A stretch of DNA of 33,577 nt from Streptomyces ipomoeae 91-03 (lineage in GTDB: Bacteria; Actinomycetota; Actinomycetes; Streptomycetales; Streptomycetaceae). The position numbers and the translations under genes are program-made. Below the pieces are notes generated by a model. The model did not search any database and had not been told where the DNA came from. It was given only the letters and a program-made list of their open reading frames with translations. The stretch covers positions 1-33,577 of the forward strand of contig NZ_AEJC01000334.1 in assembly GCF_000317595.1 (NCBI RefSeq). Direction: 5' to 3'. Each line of letters begins with the position of its first letter. The stretch's first letter is position 1. This document shows, in pieces, positions 14,724 through 22,823 of the stretch.

Positions 14724-15830
14724 TCAGTGCTCGGCGAGGCGCTTGGCGTCGCGGGCCAGCGCGGTGAGGCGGGAGATCGCGCGGAAGTACTTCTTGCGGT
14801 AGCCGCCGTTCAGCATCTCCTCGCTGAACAACCGGTCGAACGGCATCCCCGAGGCGAGCACGGGCACCTCCCGGTCGTACAGCCGGTCGGCGAGCACCAC
14901 GAGCCGCAGCGCGGTCGACTGGTCCGGGACCGGCCGCACATCGGTCAGACAGACCGCCTTCAGGTTGTCCGTCAGCGCGCCGTACCGGCTGGGGTGGACC
15001 CGTGCGAGATGGTCCAGCAGCTGCGGGAAGTCGTCGAGCGAGGCGCCCTCGGTGGCGTACGCCGCCTTGGTGACCTCCTCGTCGGAGTACGGCGCCGGGG
15101 CCGCGGGCAGACCGCGGTGGCGGTAGTCCTCGCCGTCGATGCGCAGGGCGCGGAAGTGAGCCGACAGGCCCTGGATCTCGCGCAGGAAGTCGGCCGCCGC
15201 GAAGCGGCCCTCGCCGAGCTTGCCCGGCAGCGTGTTCGAGGTGGCGGCCAGTGCCACGCCCGCGTCCACGAGCTTGCCGAGCAGCGTCGACACGAGCACC
15301 GTGTCGCCCGGGTCGTCCAGCTCGAACTCGTCGATGCACAGGAGGCGGTGCCCCGAGAGGGTCCGCACCGTCTGCTGGAAGCCCAGGGCGCCGACCAGGT
15401 TGGTCAGCTCCACGAAGGTGCCGAAGGCCTTGAGCGCCGGCTCGGCCGGGGTCGCGTGCCAGAGCGAGGCCAGCAGGTGGGTCTTGCCGACGCCGTATCC
15501 GCCGTCCAGGTAGACGCCGCGCGGGCCCGTCGGGGTCTTCTTGGAGGCCTTGCCGAAGCCGAACAGACGGCGCTTTCCGGCCGCCCCGCTCGCGTGCGCG
15601 CCGTCCAGGCCCGCCGCGAAGCCGTTCAGGACCCGGACCGCCTCGGTCTGGCTGGGCTGGTTCGGGTCCGGTATGTATGTGTCGAAGCGGACCGCGTCGA
15701 ACCGGGGCGGCGGCACCATCTCCGCGACCAGCCGGTCGGCGGGGACATGCGGCTCACGCGCGCACAGGGACAGCGGGGCCGCGTCGGGTATGCGATCGGT
15801 ACCGGACACGGCGGTGGAGGACGACGACAC
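14724..15830 (-). CDS. zapE: ZapE/AFG1-like ATPase
   Basis: 368 residues from GTG 15828-15830. A longer in-frame start at 15869 would overlap the divergent gene at 15868. A -10-like TAGACT (15839-15844) ends only 8 bases before the GTG, so the message is probably leaderless. The protein has Walker A GGYGVGKTH (110-118), Walker B LLCIDEF (163-169), sensor-type ATSNT and the C-terminal ATPase part (DRLYDREVPVLASG, FSEEML, RAISRLTALA). AFG1/ZapE proteins are AAA-like ATPases; E. coli ZapE acts on the division ring, and mitochondrial AFG1 on respiratory subunits. The gene symbol rests on family membership only. Residues 78-104 are a variable Ala/Lys/Gly insertion before Walker A. Confidence 0.88.
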   Translation of the reverse strand: MSSSSTAVSGTDRIPDAAPLSLCAREPHVPADRLVAEMVPPPRFDAVRFDTYIPDPNQPSQTEAVRVLNGFAAGLDGAHASGAAGKRRLFGFGKASKKTPTGPRGVYLDGGYGVGKTHLLASLWHATPAEPALKAFGTFVELTNLVGALGFQQTVRTLSGHRLLCIDEFELDDPGDTVLVSTLLGKLVDAGVALAATSNTLPGKLGEGRFAAADFLREIQGLSAHFRALRIDGEDYRHRGLPAAPAPYSDEEVTKAAYATEGASLDDFPQLLDHLARVHPSRYGALTDNLKAVCLTDVRPVPDQSTALRLVVLADRLYDREVPVLASGMPFDRLFSEEMLNGGYRKKYFRAISRLTALARDAKRLAEH

Positions 15831-15867
15831 GGTTACCGAGTCTAAAGGCCGTGCCAGACTGCACGAC

Positions 15868-16722
15868 ATGCGACGCCTGTTCCCTGTGACCGAAGAGACA
15901 GCGGCCCGGACGACGGATGAGGCCCGGACGACCGGTGAGGCCCGGACGGCGGAGGGGTCCCGGACGACCGGTGAGACGGGCGAGGCGGGTGGTGCGGAGT
16001 GGAGTCTCGACGAGCTGGCGGCGGCGTACGCCTACCCCGAGCTGCCGGAGGGCGGGGGCGCGGTCTGGCTGCGGGCCAACATGGTCTCCACGCTCGACGG
16101 GGCGGCCCAGCACGACGGGCGCTCGCAGCCGATCTCCAGCGAGGCCGACATGCGGATCTTCGGCACCTTGCGGGGGCTCGCGGATGTCGTGGTCGTCGGC
16201 GCGGAAACGGTGCGCCAGGAGGGGTACCGTCCGGCACGCGCGCGTGAGGCGTTCGCCGAGGCGCGGCGGGCGGCCGGACAGGGACCCGCGCCCGCCGTGG
16301 CGGTGGTGACCGCGAGCCTGGACCTGGACTTCTCGCTGCCGCTGTTCACCTCGCCGTTGGTGCCCACGCTGGTGCTGACCGGCGCCGCCGCCGCGCCCGA
16401 CCGGGTCGCCGCCGCCGAGAAGGCGGGCGCCCAGGTGGTGATCGCCGGGGACGGCATGGGCGTCGACCCCGCGCGCGCCGTACGGGCCCTCGCCGACCGA
16501 GGGCTGACCCGGCTGCTCACCGAGGGCGGCCCCCGGCTGCTGGGCCAGTTCGTGGCGGCCGACGTCCTCGACGAGCTGTGTCTGACGGTGTCGCCGATGC
16601 TCACGGCGGGGGACGCCCAGCGGATCGCCGGTGGGCCCTCGGTGCCGGTCCCCAAGCGCTTCCGACTGGTGTCGCTGCTGGAGGAGGCCGGGTTTCTGTT
16701 CGGTCGTTACCGTCGTACGTGA
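15868..16722 (+). CDS. RibD C-terminal-like pyrimidine reductase family protein
   Basis: 284 residues from ATG 15868; no SD, so possibly leaderless. Residues about 60-284 are a dihydrofolate reductase-like RibD-C domain: WLRANMVSTLDGAAQHDGRS, SEADMRIFGTLRGLADVVVV GAETVR (NADPH site), LLTEGGPRLLGQFVAADVLDEL. RibD-C reduces the ribosyl side chain of the riboflavin precursor with NADPH. There is no deaminase domain and no riboflavin gene nearby, so it may be a stand-alone reductase with another substrate. Residues 11-45 are a low-complexity repeat made of an 18-base tandem unit (TTGEAR, TTDEAR). It is divergent from the ZapE-like gene with only 37 bases between starts. Confidence 0.88.
   Translation: MRRLFPVTEETAARTTDEARTTGEARTAEGSRTTGETGEAGGAEWSLDELAAAYAYPELPEGGGAVWLRANMVSTLDGAAQHDGRSQPISSEADMRIFGTLRGLADVVVVGAETVRQEGYRPARAREAFAEARRAAGQGPAPAVAVVTASLDLDFSLPLFTSPLVPTLVLTGAAAAPDRVAAAEKAGAQVVIAGDGMGVDPARAVRALADRGLTRLLTEGGPRLLGQFVAADVLDELCLTVSPMLTAGDAQRIAGGPSVPVPKRFRLVSLLEEAGFLFGRYRRT
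15904..15975. repeat. 18-base coding tandem repeat, four units
   Basis: Four 18-base units of the form GCCCGGACGACCGGTGAG with a few changes, encoding ARTTGE-type hexapeptides near the N-terminus of the reductase-like protein, ahead of the folded domain. Confidence 0.8.
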
Positions 16723-16819
16723 GAGCGGAGGGAGTCTCCCGCTCCGTTTGGCTTTCGCCGGGCACACTAGAACCCTGAGGAGTGAGGGTCCGCGGGGCCC
16801 TCCTGGGAGAAGGGCGCCT

Positions 16820-17299
16820 GTGGTGTCGTTCACGAGCGTTTTGATGATCGAGAAGGCCCTGACGTCCGCGGACGTGGAGTTCGTCACCACCCTGCACGGC
16901 GACGAGCCGACCTCCTTCCACGTGCTGCTCCAGCCTCGCGGCAACCAGGCCGACCGGCTGCTCCGGGCCATCGACGACCTCGCCCTCGGCGAGCTGGACG
17001 AAGCCGTGCGGGAGGGGGAGGTGCCGGAGGGGGCCGAGGCCAGGGAGGTCGGGGAGCGGGCCCTGGAGGTGTCTCTGCAGGCGTTGCGGGGGGCTGGGAG
17101 CGAGGCGGAGGGGCGGTTGATCGAGGATCATCCGCTGGACGCGTTGAAGTCGCTGGTGGAGGAGGTCCGGGCCGATGAGGTGTTGGTGCTGACCGATCCC
17201 CACTACGTGGAGGAGTTCTTCCATCGGGACTGGGCGTCTCGGGCTCGGCACAAGGTGGGGGTGCCGGTTTTGAAGCTGTTCTCGCACGCACGGGCTTAG
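16820..17299 (+). CDS. Conserved actinobacterial protein, Usp-like fold suspected
   Basis: 159 residues from GTG 16820; GTG 16823 and ATG 16844 are alternatives, and GAAGGG 5-8 bases upstream supports the GTGs. The text (SVLMIEKALTSADVEFVTTLH, VLLQPRGNQADRLLRAIDDL, VRADEVLVLTDPHYVEEFFHRDWASRARHKVGVPVLKLF) has the alternating strand-helix layout and the ending of universal-stress-like alpha/beta proteins. I recall relatives labelled indole-3-glycerol phosphate synthase, but nothing here resembles a TrpC barrel and the length is far too short. It lies directly upstream of murC on the same strand, 132 bases away. Function unknown. Confidence 0.8.
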   Translation: MVSFTSVLMIEKALTSADVEFVTTLHGDEPTSFHVLLQPRGNQADRLLRAIDDLALGELDEAVREGEVPEGAEAREVGERALEVSLQALRGAGSEAEGRLIEDHPLDALKSLVEEVRADEVLVLTDPHYVEEFFHRDWASRARHKVGVPVLKLFSHARA

Positions 17300-17431
17300 G
17301 GCGGTGGGGCGCCGTTGGGGCGCGGCCCTCGGCCGGTGGCTGCATGGGGCCCCGTACACAGGCAATAGGCTGGGTCTGCGCCTCCTCGTGAGGTGTGGAT
17401 CGTCCTCGTACCGTCACTTGGGAGAACACGC

Positions 17432-18826
17432 ATGGCACCCGGCCTTCCTGTCGCCATGGAGCGACCGCACTTCGTAGGGATCGGCGGGGCCGGGATGTCC
17501 GGGATCGCGAAGATTCTGGCGCAGCGTGGGGCGAAGGTGGCGGGGAGCGACGCCAAGGAGTCGGAGACGGCCGAGGCGTTGCGGGCGCTGGGGGCCACGG
17601 TGCACATCGGGCACGCTGCCGAGCACCTCGCCGACGACGCGACCTGTGTCGTCGTGTCCTCGGCCATCCGCGCCGACAATCCCGAGCTGGCCCGCGCCGC
17701 CGAGCTGAACATCCCCGTCGTCCACCGTTCGGACGCGCTCGCCCGGCTGATGGACGGGCTGCGGCCGATCGCCGTCGCCGGTACGCACGGCAAGACCACC
17801 ACCACCTCCATGCTCGCCGTGTCCCTGCGCGAGCTGGGCCTGAACCCGTCGTACGCCATCGGCGGCGACCTCGACGCCCCCGGCTCGAACGCCCTGCACG
17901 GCGACGGCGAGATCTTCGTCGCCGAGGCGGACGAAAGCGACCGCAGCTTCCACAAGTACGCCCCCGAGGTCGCCATCGTCCTCAACGTCGAGCTGGACCA
18001 CCACGCCAACTACGCCTCCATGGACGAGATCTACGAGTCCTTCGAGACGTTCGTGGGGAAGATCGTCCCCGGTGGCACGCTGGTGATCTCCACCGACCAT
18101 GAGGGCGCGCGTGAGCTGACGCGTCGTGTCGAAAGCGGCGAAGGGATCCGTGTCGTCACGTACGGCGAGAGCGAGGACGCCGATGTGCGGGTGCTGTCGG
18201 TCGTCGCTCAGGGGCTGAAGAGCCAGGTCACCGTGGTGCTGGACGGGCGGGAGATCACCTTCGCCGTGTCCGTGCCCGGTCGGCACTACGCGCACAACGC
18301 GGTCGCCGCGCTGGCCGCCGGCGTCGCGCTCGGCGTGCCGGCGGGCGAGTTGGCGCCCGCGCTGGCCGCGTACACCGGCGTGAAGCGGCGGCTGCAGCTC
18401 AAGGGCGAGGCGGCGGGCGTACAGGTCATCGACTCGTACGCGCATCACCCGACCGAGATGACGGCCGACCTGGAGGCGATGCGGGCCGCGGCCGGTGACG
18501 CGCGCATCCTGGTGGTCTTCCAGCCGCATCTCTTCTCCCGCACACAGGAGCTGGGCACCGAGATGGGGCAGTCCCTGGCGCCGGCCGACGCCTCCGTCGT
18601 CCTCGACATCTACCCGGCGCGTGAGGACCCGATCCCGGGGGTGACCAGCGAGCTGATCATCGACGCCGCCCGGGACGCCGGCGCGGACGTCACGGCCGTC
18701 CACGACAAGGCCGAGGTGCCCGCCGTGATCGCGGGAATGGCGAAGCCGGGCGATCTCGTTCTCACCATGGGCGCGGGTGATGTGACGGACCTGGGCCCGA
18801 AGATCCTGGACCGTCTTTCGAGCTGA
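17432..18826 (+). CDS. murC: UDP-N-acetylmuramate--L-alanine ligase
   Basis: 464 residues from ATG 17432 with GGGAG 9 bases upstream. MurC adds L-alanine to UDP-N-acetylmuramic acid with ATP, the first amino-acid step of peptidoglycan peptide synthesis in the cytoplasm. Visible are the UDP-binding GIGGAGMSGIA (16-26), the ATP loop AGTHGKTTTT (116-125), the metal-binding EADESDRSF, NVELDHHANY, and the C-terminal YAHHPTE and VFQPHLFSRT. Length is typical. It is not next to other mur genes of the dcw cluster here. The stop is 13 bases from msrB, so the two share a transcript. Confidence 0.97.
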   Translation: MAPGLPVAMERPHFVGIGGAGMSGIAKILAQRGAKVAGSDAKESETAEALRALGATVHIGHAAEHLADDATCVVVSSAIRADNPELARAAELNIPVVHRSDALARLMDGLRPIAVAGTHGKTTTTSMLAVSLRELGLNPSYAIGGDLDAPGSNALHGDGEIFVAEADESDRSFHKYAPEVAIVLNVELDHHANYASMDEIYESFETFVGKIVPGGTLVISTDHEGARELTRRVESGEGIRVVTYGESEDADVRVLSVVAQGLKSQVTVVLDGREITFAVSVPGRHYAHNAVAALAAGVALGVPAGELAPALAAYTGVKRRLQLKGEAAGVQVIDSYAHHPTEMTADLEAMRAAAGDARILVVFQPHLFSRTQELGTEMGQSLAPADASVVLDIYPAREDPIPGVTSELIIDAARDAGADVTAVHDKAEVPAVIAGMAKPGDLVLTMGAGDVTDLGPKILDRLSS

Positions 18827-18839
18827 GGGGCTGAGGCTC

Positions 18840-19247
18840 ATGTCGTACGACGTCGAGAAGCCGGACGAGCAGTGGCGCGCGGAGCTGACCCCGGCCGAGT
18901 ACGCGGTGCTGCGCCAGGCCGGTACGGAGCCCGCCTTCACCGGTGAGTACACCGACACCAAGACCAAGGGTGTCTACTCCTGCCGTGCCTGCGGTGCCGA
19001 ACTCTTCACCTCCGACACCAAGTTCGAGTCGCACTGCGGCTGGCCGTCCTTCTACGACCCGAAGGACAGCGACGCGGTCGAGCTGCTGGAGGACCGGTCG
19101 CACGGGATGGTGCGCATCGAGGTCCGGTGCGCCCGGTGCGGGTCGCATCTCGGGCATGTCTTCGAGGGGGAGGGCTATCCCACCCCCACCGACCAGCGGT
19201 ACTGCATCAACAGCATCTCGCTGCGGCTGACCGCCGACGAGGGCTGA
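18840..19247 (+). CDS. msrB: Peptide-methionine (R)-S-oxide reductase
   Basis: 135 residues from ATG 18840 with GAGG about 4 bases upstream, 13 bases after murC. MsrB repairs oxidised methionine (R form) in cytoplasmic proteins using thioredoxin. The structural zinc is held by Cys48 and Cys51 (CRAC) and Cys97 and Cys100 (CARC). The catalytic Cys122 stands in RYCINS, with Cys66 (CGWPSF) as possible resolving cysteine. All expected residues are present and the length is normal. No clear terminator follows. Confidence 0.97.
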   Translation: MSYDVEKPDEQWRAELTPAEYAVLRQAGTEPAFTGEYTDTKTKGVYSCRACGAELFTSDTKFESHCGWPSFYDPKDSDAVELLEDRSHGMVRIEVRCARCGSHLGHVFEGEGYPTPTDQRYCINSISLRLTADEG

Positions 19248-19296
19248 CCGCCGACGGGGCCGACCGCCGAGAGAGTGGCCGCCGCCGGGAGCCGAC

Positions 19297-19337
19297 TGCT
19301 GACACGGGCCGAGTGCTGACACGGGCCGAGTGCTGAC
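19297..19337. repeat. 17-base direct repeat before the HExxH gene
   Basis: TGCTGACACGGGCCGAG at 19297-19313 and 19314-19330, then a partial third copy (TGCTGAC). It lies in the gap between msrB and the HExxH gene and may be an operator or simple slippage. Confidence 0.6.
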
Positions 19338-19473
19338 GAGGGGTCACCTGCCGCTTTCCCTACGGGAGCTGCCGGGGTTGACTACGTGGCTACTGTTTGA
19401 GAACGGCAGCAGCAGAACGGTGATCGAATCACCGGCAGGGCGGCCTCTTCGGAGCAGGGAGTCGGAGTTCGCG

Positions 19474-20073
19474 GTGTTGACGGGGCAGACCGAGCGGAAG
19501 ATGAAGCGGCTGAGCGCCCAACTGGTCACCGGCCTGGCCCGGACGACACCCCGCGACGACGATGACGGGATCTTCGACCCGCTGTGCCGTGTGCTCGGCG
19601 GACTGCGGGGCCGTCCGGTCGTGCTGAAGTGGACGCGGTTCCCGCCCGACACGGCCAGTGGGGTCTGGGTGGAGCTGCCCGAGATGGACCTGCTGGCCAT
19701 CCGTGACGACACCGCCGATGTCGAACACGCCCTGGTGATCTGGGGACATGAGGTCTGGCACATGATGGAGGGCCACTGCGCGGCCCACACCCCGGTGGGG
19801 TCGGCGGCGGCGCGTTCCCGTTCGGCGCGGGGCGCCGCCGTCGAGCAGGTGGTCGGTGCGCTGCTGGCCGTGCCCGACGCCCGGCTGGGCGGGGTGCCCG
19901 GCGGCGACCTCAAGTACGCGACCCGCACCGACTTCCACGCCGCCCAGGAGGCGGAGGCGGAGCGGTTCGGGCTGGAGTTCGCCACCGAGATGCGCGCCTA
20001 TCTGCGGCGCCCGGACCTCCTCCAGGTCACCGGGCGCATAGAGAAGTCGCTCGGCCAGGGCCCGTGGGCCTGA
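19474..20073 (+). CDS. HExxH protein, ImmA/IrrE-like toxin-component type
   Basis: 199 residues from GTG 19474 (GGAG 6 bases upstream); ATG 19501 and an upstream ATG 19330 are alternatives. HEVWHMMEGH at residues 92-101 is a zinc metalloprotease motif of the ImmA/IrrE kind, and the layout (LGGLRGRPVVLKWTRFPPDT, WVELPEMDLLAIRDD before HExxH) matches proteins labelled toxin-antitoxin toxin component in Streptomyces. ImmA/IrrE proteins usually cleave a helix-turn-helix repressor. The stop is one base before the next start, so it is coupled to a MAB_1171c-type membrane protein, as is common. No helix-turn-helix gene is present in the cluster. A TTGACT box lies at about 19378. Confidence 0.8.
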   Translation: MLTGQTERKMKRLSAQLVTGLARTTPRDDDDGIFDPLCRVLGGLRGRPVVLKWTRFPPDTASGVWVELPEMDLLAIRDDTADVEHALVIWGHEVWHMMEGHCAAHTPVGSAAARSRSARGAAVEQVVGALLAVPDARLGGVPGGDLKYATRTDFHAAQEAEAERFGLEFATEMRAYLRRPDLLQVTGRIEKSLGQGPWA

Positions 20074-20074
20074 C

Positions 20075-21310
20075 GTGAACGGACTGGTCTACTACGTGTC
20101 GGCCGCGGTCCTGTGGACCGGATTCGCGGCCCAGCTCCCCGACCTCTGGCACAACTGGCGCGACCCGCTCAAACGTGCCTTCTGTGCCGTGATCTTCCTC
20201 GCCGGTCTGTGCTTCGCCCTCGGCGCCCCGCCCACCGTCGGCTTCCTCAACGACGCCATCGGGGTGCCCAACGCCGCGGCCTGCCTCATCTACGGGGCCG
20301 TGAACGCCTTCTCCGCCGCGTCCCTCGTCCTGATCGTCCACTGGCGCGGCGCCGACACCCCGGAGCGGGTGCGGCGCGTCTCCCGCAGCTGGCTGATCAC
20401 ATACGCCGTGATCATCGTGGCGCAGAGCGTCCTCTTCGCCGCCGGGGACGCCCCCGTCGAGCGACGCACGGACTTCGACACCTACTACGCCACCACGCCG
20501 TTCGTCCGCGAGATGATCGTCCTCTATCTGCTGGCCCATATGGCGGCGGCCGTCACCACCACGGTCCTGTGCTGGCGCTGGACCCTCCAGATCAGCGGCT
20601 GGACACGACGGGCGCTGGCCGTGCTCGCCCTCGGCTGGCTGTGCACCAGTGCGTACGGCGTCGTCAAGATGGTCGCCGTCGCGGCCCGTTGGAGCGGGCA
20701 CCCGTGGGATCCGCTGAGCACCCGGCTCGCCCCGATGCTGGTCACCGTCGGGGCCGTCCTCACCGCGGCCGGCTACATCGTGCCGCTGCTCGGGCCGCGC
20801 GTCGACAGCCTCGTCGCCTTCCTCCGGCTCGGCCCGCTCTTCCGGCTCGTCGGCTCCCGGAGCAAGCGGCGAACGGTGCTGTCGTGGCGTTCCCTCGGCG
20901 ATGTCGAGCTGCGGCTGACCCACCGTACGACGGCCATCCGGGACGGTCTCAAGGACGTGTCCGTCCACTTCGACGAGGCGGTCCGGGAGCGCGCCTACCG
21001 GCAGGCGCTCTCCGTCGGCTCCAGCAGGAGTGAGGCCGAGGCCATCGGCGACGCCGCCATGGTGGCCGTCGCCGCGCTCTCCGGCACCCGGCACCGGGCA
21101 CCGCGCCTCGACCAGGCGGTCCTCGACGGCGTCGCCCTCGACGCCATCGCCGGATTCACCGGCGGCAGCGGTCGTGTGTCCACCACCGGCCGCGTGGCCC
21201 GGCAGCAGCCCCTCGACACCGGCCAGCCCTCCCTGATCCGGATGTCCCGCGCGGTACGCGCCGTCATCGTCGAGGGCGCGGTGCGCGCCGAGCGGGCGCA
21301 GGGCCGGTAG
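20075..21310 (+). CDS. MAB_1171c-type membrane protein, copy 1
   Basis: 411 residues from GTG 20075, right after the TGA of the HExxH gene, so translation is coupled. Residues 1-240 contain about seven membrane segments (for example 5-20, 37-52, 65-87, 107-125, 148-166, 180-197, 224-243). The cytoplasmic C-terminal part (SWRSLGDVELRLTHRTTAIRDG, FDEAVRERAYRQAL, AEAIGDAAMVAVA) is the DUF6545-like region of the family named after Mycobacterium MAB_1171c. These are labelled putative transporters, but transport is unproven. The link to an HExxH protein suggests a membrane sensor or regulator set. The tail ends Arg/Ala-rich. Confidence 0.85.
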   Translation: MNGLVYYVSAAVLWTGFAAQLPDLWHNWRDPLKRAFCAVIFLAGLCFALGAPPTVGFLNDAIGVPNAAACLIYGAVNAFSAASLVLIVHWRGADTPERVRRVSRSWLITYAVIIVAQSVLFAAGDAPVERRTDFDTYYATTPFVREMIVLYLLAHMAAAVTTTVLCWRWTLQISGWTRRALAVLALGWLCTSAYGVVKMVAVAARWSGHPWDPLSTRLAPMLVTVGAVLTAAGYIVPLLGPRVDSLVAFLRLGPLFRLVGSRSKRRTVLSWRSLGDVELRLTHRTTAIRDGLKDVSVHFDEAVRERAYRQALSVGSSRSEAEAIGDAAMVAVAALSGTRHRAPRLDQAVLDGVALDAIAGFTGGSGRVSTTGRVARQQPLDTGQPSLIRMSRAVRAVIVEGAVRAERAQGR

Positions 21311-21456
21311 GCGTGGAGCAGGGCTGGAGGCGGTGTCGCAGGGCGATGGGCGCGGCGTGGAGTCCATGGGCGCGAATGGGCCAAGATCCGGTGGAGACGA
21401 GCGGGCGCCGAGCATGTAGTCGCACGTGGGCCCGGAGGCGTGGGACGGGTTCAGGC

Positions 21457-21489
21457 CAGGACCCGTCGGCGTCGACGCCGACGGGCCTG
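21457..21489 (+). terminator. Strong terminator after MAB_1171c-type copy 1
   Basis: CCCGTCGGCGTC and GACGCCGACGGG form a perfect 24-base palindrome at 21462-21485, and CAGG/CCTG extend the stem around one unpaired base. It is about 150 bases past the stop of copy 1 and about 100 bases before copy 2. Confidence 0.75.
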
Positions 21490-21586
21490 ACGGGAGCCGC
21501 TCCGAGGCGTCAACCACGGTAGCCTTGCGGCCAGTTGATGGGGACACGCAGAGAACGAGGAGTCCGCTGGAGGCTGTGCGCGCCCG

Positions 21587-22780
21587 ATGAGCGACTGCGT
21601 CTTCTACCTCTCCGGCGGCCTGCTGCTCCTGGCGTGCGCGTTGAAACTGCCGGCCCTGATCCAGGCCGGAGGCCGGGACTGGCTGCTCACCTCGATCTGC
21701 GCGCTGCTCCTCGGCGGCGGTGGCGTCCTCCTGCTCGCGGCCGAGGAGGCGATCATCACCCTCCGCCAGGTCACGGGCGTCACCAACCTCGCCGCCCCGC
21801 TGATCTACATCCTGCTGACCGCCTTCTCGGGTGCCTCGATCGTGCTCGTCCTGCACTGGCGCGGCGGCCCCGACACGGCGCACACCCGGCGGCTGTCCCG
21901 CGTCACCATCGTCGCGTACGGCGTCGTCTGCGCCCTGATCGCCGTCCTGTTCGTCCTCGGGGACACCCCGGTGGAGCGGCGGCGCGACTTCGACACGTAC
22001 TACGCCACCACCCCGTACATCCGCGAGATGATCGTCCTGTATCTCGCCGCCCACGCCGTGGCGTCGCTCACCGCCAGTCGGCTGTGCTGGCGCTGGTCGC
22101 ACGATGTGCACGGCACCCTCCGCGTCGGACTGCGGGTCCTCGCGATCGGCTACCTGCTGCACTACGGCGTCTACGACCCCGCCGTGGCCGGTGCCGTGGT
22201 GGCGCGCTGGGCCGGGCTGGACTGGGACTTCCTCATCGCCGTCGCGCGTGGCGTGACCGCGCCCAGCGCCGTCCTGGTGGCGGCCGGGTTCATCATCCCG
22301 TTGGCCGGGCATCGCGGGGAGGACGCCGTGCGCTACTGGCTTCTCGCCCCGCTGGCCCGGGCCGTGCGGCCGGTCCGGGGAGCCGCCAACCCCCTTCCGG
22401 TGCCGCTGTCGTGGCGGTCCGCCATGCGGCTGCGGCTGACCCAACGGCAGACGTACATCGGGGACCGGCTCGTGACCTGCCGCCCCTATTTCGACGCCCG
22501 CATACAGCGCGAGGCCCGTGCGGCGGCCCTGGCCCGTGGCGTCACCGGCACCGAGGCGACGGCCATCGCCGACGCGGCCATGATCGTCACGGCGATCGAG
22601 CGCCAGGCCCTGGCGGGGGGACCGGACGCGCCCGCCTCCACGGAGCCGGGGCCACCTCCCGACCCGGATGCCCGGGCCACCTTCACCAGCGACCTGGCCG
22701 GCATTTCGCGCGCGCTGCGATCGCCGGTCGTCAGGGAGTTGCAGAGCCGGACCCGTGCCGACGCCCACAGCGGCACCTGA
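21587..22780 (+). CDS. MAB_1171c-type membrane protein, copy 2
   Basis: 397 residues from ATG 21587; a GGAGG-like site is 16 bases away, so initiation is weak or leaderless. It parallels copy 1 along its length: about seven membrane segments, the shared RDFDTYYATTPYIREMIVLY block, and the C-terminal LSWRSAMRLRLTQRQTYIGDR and AIADAAMIVTAIERQAL. It lacks its own HExxH neighbour and a terminator separates it from copy 1, so it may be a duplicated paralogue with its own promoter. The tail is Pro/Ala-rich. Function as for copy 1, not proven. Confidence 0.85.
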   Translation: MSDCVFYLSGGLLLLACALKLPALIQAGGRDWLLTSICALLLGGGGVLLLAAEEAIITLRQVTGVTNLAAPLIYILLTAFSGASIVLVLHWRGGPDTAHTRRLSRVTIVAYGVVCALIAVLFVLGDTPVERRRDFDTYYATTPYIREMIVLYLAAHAVASLTASRLCWRWSHDVHGTLRVGLRVLAIGYLLHYGVYDPAVAGAVVARWAGLDWDFLIAVARGVTAPSAVLVAAGFIIPLAGHRGEDAVRYWLLAPLARAVRPVRGAANPLPVPLSWRSAMRLRLTQRQTYIGDRLVTCRPYFDARIQREARAAALARGVTGTEATAIADAAMIVTAIERQALAGGPDAPASTEPGPPPDPDARATFTSDLAGISRALRSPVVRELQSRTRADAHSGT

Positions 22781-22792
22781 GGGCCGGCGGAC

Positions 22793-22823
22793 CTGATGTC
22801 GGCCGGCGGAACTCCGACGTCAG
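22793..22823. terminator. Bidirectional hairpin between convergent genes
   Basis: CTGATGTCGG and CCGACGTCAG pair with a single wobble and an 11-base loop. It fills the 39-base gap and overlaps the stop codon of the minus-strand gene at 22820. GCCGGCGGA occurs three times across it. Confidence 0.6.

Noticed and set aside
16820..17299. Indole-3-glycerol phosphate synthase label remembered for this family
   Set aside because: Too short and without any TrpC barrel motif.
20027..22768. Minus-strand ORF of 913 codons opposite the MAB_1171c-type genes
   Set aside because: No family motif and composition of a shadow frame; the plus-strand genes carry conserved membrane segments and shared blocks.
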